Source: Deroplatys truncata
Taxonomy: Eukaryota > Arthropoda > Insecta > Mantodea > Mantidae
Length of the DNA: 64,000 nucleotides
Direction of reading: 5' to 3'
Assembly: GCA_030765065.1 (NCBI GenBank)
Contig: CM060979.1
Span: 16,273,001-16,337,000, forward strand
Positions 45,130 through 57,095 of this stretch are shown piece by piece. The notes beneath the pieces are model-generated. The model was not told the origin of the DNA. It ran no database searches and saw only the letters and a program-made list of their open reading frames with translations. Position 1 is the first letter of the stretch, and the number at the start of each line of letters is the position of its first letter. Made by a program: the position numbers and the translations under genes.

Positions 45130-46227
45130 TAATTAGCAATGTTATTTATGAACGTGTGACGCAGCTACCTCACTGTCGCTATGACCTCCCACTTTAATCG
45201 ACAGGGATTGTTCGCTCAACTACAATTCCAGAAAAGAATGGCACTGCAATAAAGATTCTGGAGAGAGACGCGGGGCATCCTACAGTTCACGTCGCGATAA
45301 AGACAGATAAACATATTTCTCATTGTTCCCGCTAGCACAATACGATTGTAGCTCCACAAAAGGATTCAATGTATACAATTCCATGCGTCATAGATCTGGA
45401 GTCTTTTGTCCGGCCCAGAGCACTGCGAACTGAGGGTTGGAACATAAATATTGAGGTATACTTCGCACCCCATGCTGCGACAGCGATTACTGGCCTCCAC
45501 AGAAGCGTGTTGCGTTCAGCCCTTTGCCCCTGTACCAAAATACACGACCAGAGAACGTGAATGGGGTGTAGGAAACATTCCAGACCATACACTTCCAAAT
45601 ATTTGTCTTTCTGCGGATTCTAGTTTTTTTGTAAAAGCAATTGAAATTCCAAAAATCCTTTTGATACATTTCTGAAAGCCTTCTATGGCTACAGAAAGGT
45701 CAGGGAACACCTCTGAGAGTATTTTCAAGCGGATTATAGACATCTGTTCCGTTGTACAATAAACTCTTCTAGAGAAGTGAATTTAAAAAAATAAAGTTTT
45801 TCCTCAGGAGAGAAAAAATTAATTCGTCCTTTATTTGACCTTTATGCGGACAACGGTAAATATTATTGAACCCTTTCAACGCTTTACTAAGTGAAATATT
45901 TTAATTTCTGTAGTGTAACTTCCACTAGGTATAATGTTTCAAATCTACACCTACACCATAGCGGCTCCGGGTAGTTGGAGAGATAAGCAGACGCGGTAGC
46001 GCTCTCGTCCAGCGTAAACACCAGAATCGCTGTCGACAATTTCCCTTGTATCCGCCTATAGAACGTTCTGGAACTCTAACCAGCTGCTATACAGCGTTGC
46101 CAACCGTAGCGGAATTGCACTACCTGTAGCGAAATTTGAGCCTTCGGGAGACACTGCGGCGTAAAACGAAAAAGTGGGGAAAAGTAGCGACTTTTGTCAT
46201 TTATTTTAAAAGTAAAATATATTACAC
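45130..46227. other. Unassigned sequence
   Basis: Several overlapping open frames at 45332-45743 exist on both strands, with no domain recognised. Confidence 0.35.
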
Positions 46228-46970
46228 TCCTAAGAAAAAAGTTTGTTATATCACATTCACATAGCTTTCTCTGCCCTCTGTCGCTTATTAGTGGGTATAA
46301 ACATTATTCTTACGAAAGTTTATTTTCCTATCTACCTTTCTGGAAATGTAGAGCTGGACACTATACGCTGGCCTGAAAATACCATACCCTTTCCATGCAA
46401 TCGCGAAAAACAACTGAAAATCAACAGAACTTTGAGTGGCTATATTGAACAATTCGAACAATTAATAAGGAATATCTCAAAATGGCTGATGCTATAACAA
46501 AAGTTATTTGAAATAAACGGTGCGTTTAAAGAGATCTACGTTTCTTTTGTAGTGCACGTTTTCGTCTATTGCTTAACTTTATCGGTTATACAAGATTATA
46601 TAAAGTTCCTTCCGAATGAAGAGGACTTCACAGGCTATTCCCAGAAAATTCAAGATGTACATTTTATTTGCCATGTAAATTTCTTCGATATGGTATTATC
46701 ACCAGAATCGTTAGAGGTACTTTTCAGAAAATAACAAATTTCGAAAAATTGTTACATATAAAGGGTAGTTTGAGGTGTAGAATTTTCTTGAAAATCTTCG
46801 TCCCGCATCTTTGGGAGCTACCGACTCTTCATCTTTGAGTTATGCTGTTCACGTACACACAAAAGCATTTTCTAAAAATGATTTTTTGTTATTATTAAGG
46901 AGCCTCAAATACTGTATTACCGATAAAATTTCGGTATCGAATTTTTAGTTTGAATGCAATACCTTCAATG
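46228..46970 (+). repeat. B repeat (+)
   Basis: It begins GTTTGTTATATCACATTCAC and ends TTTGAATGCAATACCT. Confidence 0.7.
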
Positions 46971-47386
46971 AAGTCCTCTTCATTCTGAATGACTTTTGCA
47001 TAACTGCAAACCATAAGAGATAGACAAAATCTCATTATATAATCAAATCTAAATCTCATTAAAGCACACAATTTTTGCTGAATAAACTTTTCTGTGGCGT
47101 TAACTTTTTCCTAGATATTTGTTATTCGTTTGAATTTTTACGTACTTATACCTTTCTTATTCTGGAAGTCATTCGTTTCTCTCTTTTGGCCATAACGGAA
47201 TTTCAAAGCCGTCACATAGAGAGACACTTAAAAGATTTGGCTATCGCATAATGCCTATTGTATTTTCCTCTAATCCCCTTTATCTAAAAGGAAATAAGAC
47301 AATTTATGCAAATGTTTATTTCCATTAAAGAAGTTATAAAGAATAATGGGTAGAGAAAGTCGTGTGAATGTAACAAAGATTTGAGT
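46971..47386 (-). repeat. B repeat, partial (-)
   Basis: GAAGTCCTCTTCATTCTGAA to GAGAAAGTCGTGTGAATG; inverted relative to its left neighbour. Confidence 0.65.
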
Positions 47387-47939
47387 GTCCTTCCACTCTG
47401 TATAACGCTAACGTTATGATTGACCCAAGCTCCATGAAACGTTACAATTTTCACTAATTGAAAGTTGACGAGTTAGTGTACAAATGATGGTCAATTCGCC
47501 CAAGCACTCCTAGTCGCTACAGAAACTTGAACTTGACATTTGCTGACAGAGCCGAGTATACATGTAATAAGTAGACGAGATAGCCCGCTCTTGACGGCTC
47601 TCATTAGGTAAATATTGCAAACATCCCATTACCGCACGCTTAAATTGACGAACTAATTAAGTTTCCGTGAGTGTTGTTATTGCTAATTACATTGGACTAC
47701 TGCTGATAAATTAGCGACTTTTCATGTGCTCCACTATCGATCAAAATAATCAGTATTATCGCTCAAATTCTTCCCTCCTTAACGAGCGCACCACTTGTAA
47801 GAAACATAGATTTTAATTTCCGATTACGATCAAGTGAAGCAAATCTTGCCGTGAAGTAAACAGAGCAGTGACTCAACTAGAGCATTACCATCCATGGTAA
47901 GTAACTAATTATTATTCAGTTCGTTTTAAGTACTTAATT
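47387..47939. other. Unassigned non-coding sequence
   Basis: Nothing recognised. Confidence 0.35.
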
Positions 47940-49097
47940 CGAACCATTAATAACGGATATCTCGGAAATCGCTGCTGCTACAAAAAAACTTATTTTAAAT
48001 AAATTCTGTGTTTTAAAGAGATCTACATTTTTTGTGAAGTACATTTTCGTCTATTGCTTTACGTTTACCAGTTACACAAGATTATACAATTCCTTCCTAA
48101 TGAAGAGACAGGCTATTCCCAGAAAATTCAAGATATACATTTTATTTGTCATGTAAATATCCTTAATATATGGTATTTTAATCAAAATCCTTATAGACAT
48201 TTTTAAGAAAATCAAAAATTGAGAAAAATGTTCTATGTAAAAGATAGTTTGAAGTTGGGGGAGGGACTTTGTTGAAAATCTTTGTGTCGCATCTTTAGAA
48301 GATACTGGACCTAAATACCAGGTGGAGTACTTATCTGACTTTTCGTTGTTACTTTCTCTACTACGTATAGTAAGTAGGGGAAGTATTGTATTGCACCCAA
48401 AAATTCGATACCGAGATTTCACCGGAAATATATGTTTTGAGACCCCCTGAGTCCAAAAAAAGCATTTTTGGAAACATGTCCGTGTGTGTCTGTGAACAGC
48501 ATAACTTAGAAACGAACAGTCGGATAAACAACCAAACTTGATATTTAGGTTCAGTATCTTCCAGAGATGCGACACGAAGGTTTTCAAGAAAATCCCCCAC
48601 CACAGAGTACCCTTTACATGGAACATTTTTAGAAAATTTTAATTTTCTCAAAACTGGCTCTAACAATTTTGATTAAAATATCATATATTTAAGATATTTT
48701 CATGACAAATGAAATGTATATCTCGAATTTTCTGAGAATGTCTCCAAAAGTATTCTTCATTGTGAACGACTTTTGCATAACTGTTAAACCATAAGAGATA
48801 GACGAAATTTTAGTACACAAAAAATGCAGATCGCGTTAAAATACACAATTTATGTCATATACATTTTTTTTTTGAGTGAACCATTTTCGAGATATTGCTT
48901 GTTATTCCCTTAAATGTTACAATACTTATACTTTTTCTCAAATTCGTTATTCATTTTTTATGTCCTGGATATACAAAGAGAATGGAATAGTTTGTACAAG
49001 AGTAGAGAAAGTTATATGAGTGTAACACATCAGATTTTTTAGTTATGCTGTTCACAGACACAAGGATACACACGGAATAGTAGTAGAGAAAGTAAAA
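47940..49097 (+). repeat. B repeat (+) with a nested A copy
   Basis: B sequence is at 47940-48350 and 49041-49097. It breaks inside the CGTTTTTGAGTTATG segment. Confidence 0.75.
48351..49040 (-). repeat. A repeat (-) inserted in a B copy
   Basis: It runs ACTTTCTCTACTACGTATAG to GTGTAACACATCAGA plus T run. It sits between T runs of the B host with no duplication visible. The 3' internal part is shortened. Confidence 0.85.
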
Positions 49098-49839
49098 ATT
49101 CTGCGCTTTCTACGTGTTGCACAGTTTTTCTCCGCTGCATGTTCAGATATTTTAAAGTGACATTAACGCTGCAGAGGGGAAAGGGTACTAACTGAGCTTT
49201 TAATACCGGAAAATGTTGACTGATAAACAAGTGGTCGCGTATTCACTACTTCACAAATAAACTTTCCAAAACAACTATTCCTCTGTCGGGCCCATTAAAA
49301 TTAATGTCCTTGTACCTGCGGTCGAAACTTTTGAGTATAAACACAACATAGGGTAGCGTTATCCCGATCGGAAACTAACTTGTAAATAAAAAATCATACG
49401 ACGTGATGAACTGCAGGCAACGAATACAACAGGGAATCCCCGCCAAACGGAAAATGTAACAATATCAGCGCTTTGATTTCGATTTGTTTTGTTGGTAACA
49501 CCTGCATTGTCTACCCTTCTTCCTATATACACAGAACGAAACCTGACAGGATTGGTTTATCATACTGATATCGCGACGGAAATGTGTGAAAACAAATTTT
49601 GTTGCAGATAGGACAGCGCAGAGTTATTAAAAATGCATGTTCCAGCTAGGCAACCCGGAGGTTTGGCCGGAAAAGTAATATCTGGGTATGACCAGATTTC
49701 GATTGCTTGATACCGAAGCTATTTTCTAGATTCTGCAATAATATAAATTTGCGGATGACACAGGCTTTGTGCATGAAGCGCACATACGCATTCGTTGCGT
49801 TTGTTATCGAAAATATCAACACTTATGGCGAAGTTAAAA
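49098..49839. other. Unassigned non-coding sequence
   Basis: Nothing recognised. Confidence 0.35.
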
Positions 49840-50455
49840 GTCCTATCTCTCCAATGTTAAATCTGTTAAATTCATGACCCTTTGCAGAAACAGCTAATTT
49901 ACACGCGATAGTCAAATGTTTAAGAAATGGACGCTATATGCTGGCCTTAAAATTCCTTACCGTTTCCATGACATCCCGAGAAACAACTGAAAATCGATGG
50001 AAGTTAAAAAGAAGGAAGTATTGACAATTCGAACCATTAATAAAGGATATATATAAAATGGCTGATGCTACAAAAAAAGTTCTTTGAAATAAATTGTCTG
50101 TTTTAAAGTGATCTACATTTCTTGTGTAGCACGTTTTCATCCATCGCTTAACGTTTACCAGTTGTATAAGATTATACAAAATTCCTTCCGAATGAAGAGG
50201 ACTTCACAGGTTATTCCAAGAAAATTCAAGATATGTATTTTATTTTTCATGCAAATATCTTAAACGGATGGTATTTTAATCAAAATAGAGCCTTTTTCGA
50301 CAAAATAAACATGTTCGAAAAATTGTCCATATAAAGGGGTGTTTGTCGCATCTTAGAAGATGCTGTATTTAAATACTTTTGGCGTTATTTAGTGCACAAA
50401 CACACACACGAATCTTTTTCCTAAAAATGCTTTTTTTTCGATTCAGGGAATAAGC
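49840..50455 (+). repeat. B repeat, partial (+)
   Basis: GCAGAAACAGCTAATTTACAC, ACGCTATATGCTGGCC and GGACTTCACAGGTTATTCC are B motifs; both ends are missing. Confidence 0.65.
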
Positions 50456-51157
50456 AGTATAGAAAGCAATTAAAGCCAAAAATTGGAATACATCCATAGA
50501 CATCGAACATTCCGAGGAGAGACAGATGGAACAAGAAACCAAAAAATGACGGCTATGAAATAAGACAGCGCTTTCGTTAACAATGAAAGGTTTTAATGAA
50601 TTGTCGAATAAAATAATTACACTTAAGAAAACTTTGCACCATCGTGTTTTTTTATATCTTCCCAATGATGTTTACACCGAAGGAAATTTATTATAATTCC
50701 AACACATGAGTTCGTTTACAAGGAAACCCATGTCTACCAACACAAATTTGGTGGCTGTAATAACGTACAAATTCCACTAGTGAGAAAAGTAAAATACAAC
50801 TCCACGTCTCCTGCTTCAACTTGTTCTTGAAGTACTGAATCTCTATTATCGTCCAAACAACCGCTTTGAATCACGACATTAGTCATCAAACAATTCACTC
50901 AGAGCCTCCTAATTATAGTATTAGTTATAGCTGTTGAATTAGTAGACTGCCTTACCGAGGTGACGATTCATAGAAATTGTTTTCTTTTATTTATAATTCA
51001 CTCAAAATAATAAAACACACGATTGTGAAAAGGTAGTGTGCAATACACGTGTGTGAAATGTATAACATAACCTCGTCTTGTCAAACCGTTCCTCCATCCT
51101 GTAATAATGCACTTTCCACACTCATACCGCAACATAACCACCATTAAATTGTTTACT
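50456..51157. other. Unassigned non-coding sequence
   Basis: Nothing recognised. Confidence 0.35.
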
Positions 51158-51316
51158 ACCTCTACTATGAAGGTAGTTACAGTAAATAGGGGAAGTATTG
51201 TACTCCGCCCAAAATTTCGATGTCGAAATTTCACGGAAATGCATCTTTTGAGGTTCTCCTGAATCAGTGAGAGAGAGAGAAAACAGCATAACTTACAAAC
51301 GAAAAGTCGATTAGGC
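51158..51316 (-). repeat. A/B end fragment (-)
   Basis: TAAATAGGGGAAGTATTG and AAATTTCGATGTCGAAATTTC mark the palindrome end; it is cut where other sequence begins. Confidence 0.6.
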
Positions 51317-51408
51317 GATATGGGTTCTTGTTGGATATTTAGCAGGCAGGTTACATGTGAATGTTTACTTTTAAAACTGTATTGTTATTAAAGAAGTTTT
51401 AAGGAGTT

Positions 51409-53370
51409 ATGGCGAACCCACACGCACGTAGTTGGTGTGTTTTGGAATGTCGTAGCACGCAGAGTATGGTGCAGGTTCAGCTGCTTTTAGGCTTCAACAT
51501 CAAGCTCCTACACACACGTCAATTTTGAAGTGGTACGTGATTTTGTGGATCGTGGCTGCATATGTCATCAAAGGAAAGGCCATTCAGGGAGACCATCTGT
51601 ACGTAGTCCTAAGAAGTCTGTCCGTAAAGCTAATCAGCAGTTAAACATCCCTAAATCCACCGTATCTAAGATCCTGCATACACGACTGAAGTTTCACCCC
51701 TACAAACAGCAATTACTGCGTAAGTTGAAACCTGATGACTGCAAAACGCTTAGATTTCTCTGTACATTGAGAAGATGTTATGTTTCTGCCCATGTATGGA
51801 AGCCAATTTGAAGTAGTTCTTATTTTAGGAGTTGTATTGTATTTCGACTGTTGGGGAGCCGAACTTGAAGTAGTTGCAACGCACGTATGGTAAAAAGTTT
51901 CCGGTAGCCTTCATCCTAAATGTACTTTCCGATGACCTTTGCCCCCCAAAATGTTTAAAAATATTAACTTTGTAATTTTGACTGTTTCTTAAATATTATA
52001 TATTTATGTTTGCCTCTGCTGCATCAGTATTATTCTTAGAGACATGTTTCTCTTGGTTGTGGTGCGACTGAAGAATGCAGGCTTACACAGATTATAAGTT
52101 TACTTCACTCCTTTTATTAATGCTTGACACGATTTAAATAACACTTCACTGATATAGAGAGAGCTGTGAGATTTTTATATTAATTACTTGCACTTTTTAA
52201 CACGTAAACTGTTTTCTTCTCACACAAAATACATATTAAATTTCTCGAGGACGCATCTCGCGTCCGGTTAGGAACACTGTCTACAAGCAGCTGACTTCTG
52301 AATTTGTAAATTTTGCTCCATTTTAGTTTCTGGTTGGCTAATCCTAGTCCAATTGAATATCTCCATTTATTAAAGCTTTTTCTGGTTGTTGATTGGCTAT
52401 TTTACAAACTGTCACAAAAATTACATTATTGCTTCCAAGAATCACAAGTAGCATTATTAAACTTTCAAATTCATTATTGCCTCAAGGTTACCTCATTGTT
52501 ACCTCATTGTTAGCAACTTTTGACCTATTTCTCACAGCTCCTAAATTATTAAATTACGTAATACATTCACATAACATTATTGAACATGTATACAATAATA
52601 TAAACATATACAATGACTGTAATATACACTTTTTATATATTGTTACATACACATATTGCTTTAAGGCGGGCTGTTATTAAATTTATACATTATATAATTT
52701 GACTGAAATCATTTAAGTGTTAAAAATACTGCCTCGACATTTATTGGTACTAATGGCGGATAATGAAAACCTGTCAGAGAAACTAATTTTCAGTGATGAG
52801 ACAACATTCCACATTGGTGGAAAAGTGAACAGGCATAATTTTAGAATTTGGGGGACTCAGAATCCACATCCCCTAAAGTGAATGTCTTTTGTGCCATATC
52901 GAAACGTCAAGCCTATGGCCCATTTTTCTTTCGACAGGCCACTGTCAAGAGTCCAACTTGTCTTGGTATTCTCTCTGAATGCTTATTTCCACAACTGGAA
53001 GAAGAAAAAGAAGGAAACGAATTTATTTTCCAACAAGATGGAACACCTCCTCACTGGCATTTGCATGTTCGGGAACATCTGAATGAGCGGCTTCCAGGAA
53101 GATGGATTGGACGTGCCGGAAATGGTGATAATGTCTTCTACAAGTGTCCGCCGAGGTCACCTGACTTGACGGCCTATGACTTCTTTTTGCGGGGTTACAT
53201 TGAGGATTGTGTCTATGTACCCACATTGCCTCAAAAGCTGCAAGAAGTGCAAGTTCGTATCACTGCTGGCAACCAGTCCATTTCATCAGAGAGGTAGAAA
53301 CGTGTGCGGCGTGGATGGGAACATCGCCTTGATGTTGCAGCGTCACTCGTGTGGGCCACATTAAATGTCT
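51409..53370 (+). pseudogene. Tc1/mariner-superfamily transposase relic, split by a solo LTR
   Basis: The start reads MANPHARSWCVLECRS (51409), with VRDFVDRGCICHQRKGHSGR, SPKKSVRKANQQLNIPKSTV and SKILHTRLKFHPYKQQLLRK following in shifted frame. This is the N-terminal HTH type often annotated as DUF4817 in arthropod transposases. After the LTR (51768-52736) it continues ENLSEKLIFSDETTFHIGGK, KVNVFCAISKRQAYGPFFF, EFIFQQDGTPPHWHLHVREH and RWIGRAGNGDNV, then PPRSPDLTAYDFFLRGYIED. The three acidic motifs (FSDET, QQDGTPPH, SPDLTAYDF) are visible. Frame changes occur near 51520, 52850 and 53310. Joining the flanks at ACAT gives continuous coding (FLCTFI or similar), so the LTR insertion was secondary. 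Confidence 0.8.
51768..52736. mobile_element. Solo LTR, LTR-retrotransposon fossil (subfamily 1)
   Basis: The copy is flanked by ACAT (51764-51767, 52737-52740) and lies within a Tc1/mariner-superfamily transposase relic, so it inserted after that element. It is about 970 bp and closely resembles the LTRs at 36463 and 59908. Confidence 0.65.
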
Positions 53371-53385
53371 ATGAGGTATAGTAAA

Positions 53386-54190
53386 AACTCTGATGTGTTA
53401 CACTCACATGACTTTCTTTACTCTTGTACAAACTATTTTAACAAACGCTTATTCTCCATCTACTTCATGTTAATCGAGATAAACATTTGCAGAAACGATC
53501 TTTTGGCATGCAAAGAGAATTACATTTTACACATAGCGACCAGTTCTAAAAATACTTGACTATCGCTTAAGGCGTACTATGTTCCCCTTGTTTTATATTT
53601 TCAAGGGCAATATAGAAATACAGTAGCCTTTAAGCACATACATATCTCTTAATAGCTGGTTGCTAGGTGCAGCACCATTCCCTTTGCCACAGATTAATAC
53701 TCTTTGCATATCCAAGACAAAAAAATTAATAACGAATTCCCATTTGAGAAAATAAGTATTGAAAAATTTAAGGGAAAAACAAGCAATATCTCGAAAATGG
53801 TTCACTCAACAAAAACAATGTATATGACATAAATTGTGTATTTTAACGCGATCTACATTTTTGTGTAGTAAAATTTTGTCTATCTCTTATGATTTACCAG
53901 TTATGCAAAAGTCGCTCACAATGAAGAATACTTTTGGAGATATTCCCAGAAAATTCGAGATATACATTTCATTTGTCATGAAAATATCTTAAACATATGA
54001 TATTTTAATCAAAATCGTTAGAGCCATTATTGAGAAAATTAAAATTTTCGAAAAATCTTCCATGTAAAGGGTACTATAGGGTGGGGGGATTTTCTTGAAA
54101 ACCTTCGTGTCGCATCTCTGGAAGATACTGAACCTAAATACCAAGTTTGGTGTTTATACGACCGTTCGTTTCTGAGTTATGCTGTTCACA

Positions 54191-54224
<34 letters not shown>

Positions 54225-54359
54225 CATGTTTCCGAAAATGCTTTTTTTTTGGATTCAGGGTGTCTCAAAACATATATTTCCGGTGAAATCTTGGTATCAA
54301 ATTTTTGGGTGGAATACAATACTTCCCCTACTTACTATACGTAGTAGAGAAAGTAAAAA
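53386..54359 (+). repeat. A repeat, near full length (+)
   Basis: It runs from TCTGATGTGTTACACTCAC to TAGTAGAGAAAGTAAAAA with a (CA)n run at about 54190-54222. It directly follows the transposase relic. Confidence 0.85.
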
Positions 54360-54559
54360 CTATCGTAATCTAAAATCTTTATTGAATGTGCATTATGCTT
54401 ATGTTTATAGTCATCTTGCATATGATAACATCCTCTGTAGACTGGCTTTTAATTTTACAGAAAAGGCGTATTAGATTGATTTGTAAAGATCAAGCATGGA
54501 CTCACTGTAAACCACTATTTGTCACATTACGTGTTCTCACTTTGCAATTTAAATATATA
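54360..54559 (+). pseudogene. LINE fragment, C-terminal region of ORF2 (jockey/CR1-like), part 1
   Basis: In shifting frames the sequence reads NVHYAYVYSHLAYDNI, then LQKRRIRLICKDQAWTHCKP and LFVTLRVLTLQFKYI. This matches the region downstream of the reverse transcriptase in jockey/CR1-type ORF2 (typical form YYAYFHSHLxYGI, LQKRAIRxI, CRPLFKxLxILTLPSLYI). It is interrupted by a foldback element at 54560. Confidence 0.7.
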
Positions 54560-54908
54560 CAGGCTGGACCATTTAAGTTGAGACTGTACAATATCTCCAG
54601 AACTAAGTGTTGTAGAAATAAATGTCTTTAATAAAAGTTGCTTGACTTTATGGGCGAAAGTAAGTGAATTTAGTCATGTTTTGTTTGGAGGACGACGTTA
54701 TGATAGTCATTTTAGGGTGAATTTAATTTTTTCAAATGGGAGCCATATTAAATGGACCCTAAAATGAACATCACAACGTCCTCCAAATAAAGTACGACTA
54801 ATGGCATTTACTTTCCCCCATAATATCAAGCAACTTTTATTAAAGACATTTCTTTCTACAACTCTTAATTTTGGAGATATTGTACAGTCTCAAATGAGCC
54901 ACTCTCTG
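54560..54908. mobile_element. Foldback MITE with long inverted arms, TA target
   Basis: Two arms of about 160 bp are inverted copies, sharing GAGACTGTACAATATCTCC, AATGTCTTTAATAAAAGTTG and GGAGGACG, with a small loop near 54715-54755. TA flanks the CAG-type ends. The LINE sequence continues on both sides, so this is an insertion into the LINE. No coding region. Confidence 0.8.
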
Positions 54909-55007
54909 TATATACGGACTACATTTTAAAAAGCTTTTTAATACTATTCCCTTACATCTTCAAAATTTATCTGCCGTATGTTTTAAAAAAGCAATTAGAA
55001 TTACCAA
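54909..55007 (+). pseudogene. LINE fragment, part 2
   Basis: After the foldback the frame reads LKKLFNTIPLHLQNLSAVCF and KKAIRITN. That matches the very C-terminal FNKLPxxLKxLxxVKxFKKAL pattern of jockey/CR1-like ORF2 proteins, continuing part 1. Confidence 0.6.
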
Positions 55008-55300
55008 TTAATGGTTCTGCCACACTGACAGGTGTGTAGGACAAGGGTGGTAAGGTAGAATCAGAGGACTGAAAAATTCAATTTCATAGCCGGTATTTGA
55101 ACCGCCGACCTCCGATTTCCGTCCGGCTGCTCTAACCACTGAACTACTATGGCAACATACAGGTAGAACATTAAATTCTCCAACTGACTCGCATTTTTCC
55201 CGGTAAACCACACGATCTCAAATTGTGTTGAGATGACATACCGCAGTGGCGACCTACAATGTTGTAAGCACTTAATGTCCCGGGTTTAATTATTTTAGCC
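55008..55300 (-). mobile_element. tRNA-derived SINE, arm 1 of an inverted pair
   Basis: On the minus strand it has A box TAGTTCAGTGGTTAGAGC and B box GGTTCAAATACC, preceded by about 120 bp also present in arm 2 (CCCGGGACATTAAGTGC, ATCTCAACACAATTTGAGAT) and followed by GATTCTACCTTACCACCC and CTACACACCTG. Confidence 0.7.
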
Positions 55301-55339
55301 TCTATCAGGTCAATTAATCAATCAATTGGCATGTGGCAC

Positions 55340-55382
55340 TGGCACGTGTGTAGGACAAGGTTGGAAAGGTAGAATCAGAATG
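55340..55382 (-). mobile_element. Short SINE 3'-end fragment
   Basis: GTGTGTAGGACAAGGTTGG and AAAGGTAGAATCAGAAT repeat, on the minus strand, the 3' end of the neighbouring SINE. Confidence 0.55.
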
Positions 55383-55620
55383 AAGCCCGGGACTTAAAGT
55401 ACTTACAGCATTGTAAGACGCCATTGGGGTATGTTATCTCAATACAATTTGAGATCTCCTTGTTTGGTTTACCCAGAAAAATGCGAATCAGTTCGAGAAT
55501 TTAATGTCCTACCGGCATGTTGCCGTAGTAGCTCAGTGGTTAGAGCAACCGAACGGAACCCGGAGGATCCGTGGTTGAAATCCCCGCTATGGTATTGAAC
55601 TTTTCAGTTCTCTGATTCTA
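55383..55620 (+). mobile_element. tRNA-derived SINE, arm 2 of an inverted pair, cut by a Tc1/mariner insertion
   Basis: The plus strand has A box TAGCTCAGTGGTTAGAGC (55510-55527) and B-box-like GGTTGAAATCC, preceded by the same leader as arm 1. The copy stops at GATTCTA, where a transposon begins; after that element a possible continuation TACCTTTCC is seen at 57234. Confidence 0.7.
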
Positions 55621-55760
55621 CAGGGAAGAGCCAAAAAACTACGAACCGGCTGTCCGTGTCCTCGGAGCTCGTTGCCGTCTGCCGCTATCATAGAAAGGCC
55701 GGATGAAACTAAATTTAGGAAACACTTCTTAAGGAAACTATCCATCACTCGCCAATTTTT

Positions 55761-55916
55761 ACTTTCTCTACTACGTATAGTAAGTAGGGGAAGTATTGCA
55801 TTCCACCCAAAATTTCGATACCGAGATTTCACCGGAAATACATGTTTTGAGACCCCTTGAATCCAAAAAAAGCATTTTTGGAAACATGTCCGTGTGTGTG
55901 TGTGTCTGTGTGTCTG

Positions 55917-55974
<58 letters not shown>

Positions 55975-56740
55975 TGTGTCTGTCTGTGAACAGCTTAACT
56001 CAGAAGCGAAAAGTCGGATAAACACCAAACTTGGTATTTGGGTTCAGTATCTTCCAAGGATGCGACACGAAGGTTTTCAAGAAAATCCCCCCACCCTATA
56101 GTACCCTTTACATGGAAGATTTTTCGAACATTTTAATTTTCTCAATAATGGCTCTAACGATTTTGATTAAAATATCATATGTTTAAGATACTTTTATGAC
56201 AAATAAAATGTATATCTTGAATTTTCTGGGAATGTCTCCAAAAGTATTCTTTATAATGAACGACTTTTGCATAACTGGTAAACCATAAGTGATAGACAAA
56301 ATTTTACTACACAAAAAATGTAGATCGCGTTAAAATACACAATTTATGTCATATACATTTTTTTTGTTGAGTGAACCATTTTCGAGATATTGCTTGTTAT
56401 TCCCTTAAATTTTTCAATACTTATTTTCTCAAATGGGAATTCGTTATTCTTTTTTTTTTTTTTGTCTTGGATATGGAAAGAGTTATAATCTGTGGCAAAG
56501 GGAATGGTGCTGCACCTAGCAACTATCTATTAAGAGATATGTATGTACTTAAAGGCTACTGTTTTTCTATATTGCCCTTGTACATATATTTTCCCCTACA
56601 TCTACAAGAAAATTACAATAAGATAGAGTTTGCAAATGTTTATCTCGATTAACATGAACTAGATGGAGAATAAGCGATTGTAAAAATACTTTGTACAAGA
56701 GTAGAGAAAGTCATGTGAGTTTAACACATCAGATTTTTTT
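55761..56740 (-). repeat. A repeat, full length (-), in a Tc1/mariner derivative
   Basis: Both ends are intact. The (TG)n run at about 55890-55975 is the longest in the window. Confidence 0.88.
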
Positions 56741-56755
56741 AGAGAATTAACAGAC

Positions 56756-57095
56756 AGGGAGCGTGATTTTGCCTTTTTTCAATAAGACTCTGCAACAGCT
56801 CATACGGCCAACATTTCGATGACAAAAATTGAAAGTGTGTTTGACGACAGAATTATTAGTCGGTACTCCGACCTAACTCCCTGCAATTTCTATCTCTGGG
56901 TTAACTTAAAACAAAGTGTACAAGACAAACCCAGACACCCTGGAAGAATTAAAACAAAATATCCACCACGAAATTGCCAGCATTTCTCAACGTGAACTAC
57001 GGCGAGCGATGGATAGTTTCCTAAAGAGGTGCCAAAATGTATGGACAACGAGGGTGGCCAGTTTCAGCATCTCCTTTCATAAAGTTGGTAAGTAA
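56756..57095 (+). pseudogene. C-terminal transposase fragment (Tc1/mariner superfamily)
   Basis: In shifted frames the strand reads DSATAHTANISMTKIESVF, DDRIISRYSDLTPCNFYLW, NPDTLEELKQNIHHEIASIS and QRELRRAMDSFLKRCQNVW. This matches the second half of arthropod transposases with the QQDGATAHT and SPDLTPCDFFLWG motifs. The upstream two thirds are absent. Confidence 0.75.

Noticed and set aside
45332-45743. Possible host gene
   Set aside because: Short frames overlap on both strands, with no domain and no convincing splice sites.
55505-55590. tRNA gene
   Set aside because: The head is duplicated in inverted form with a shared leader and tail, as expected of a SINE.
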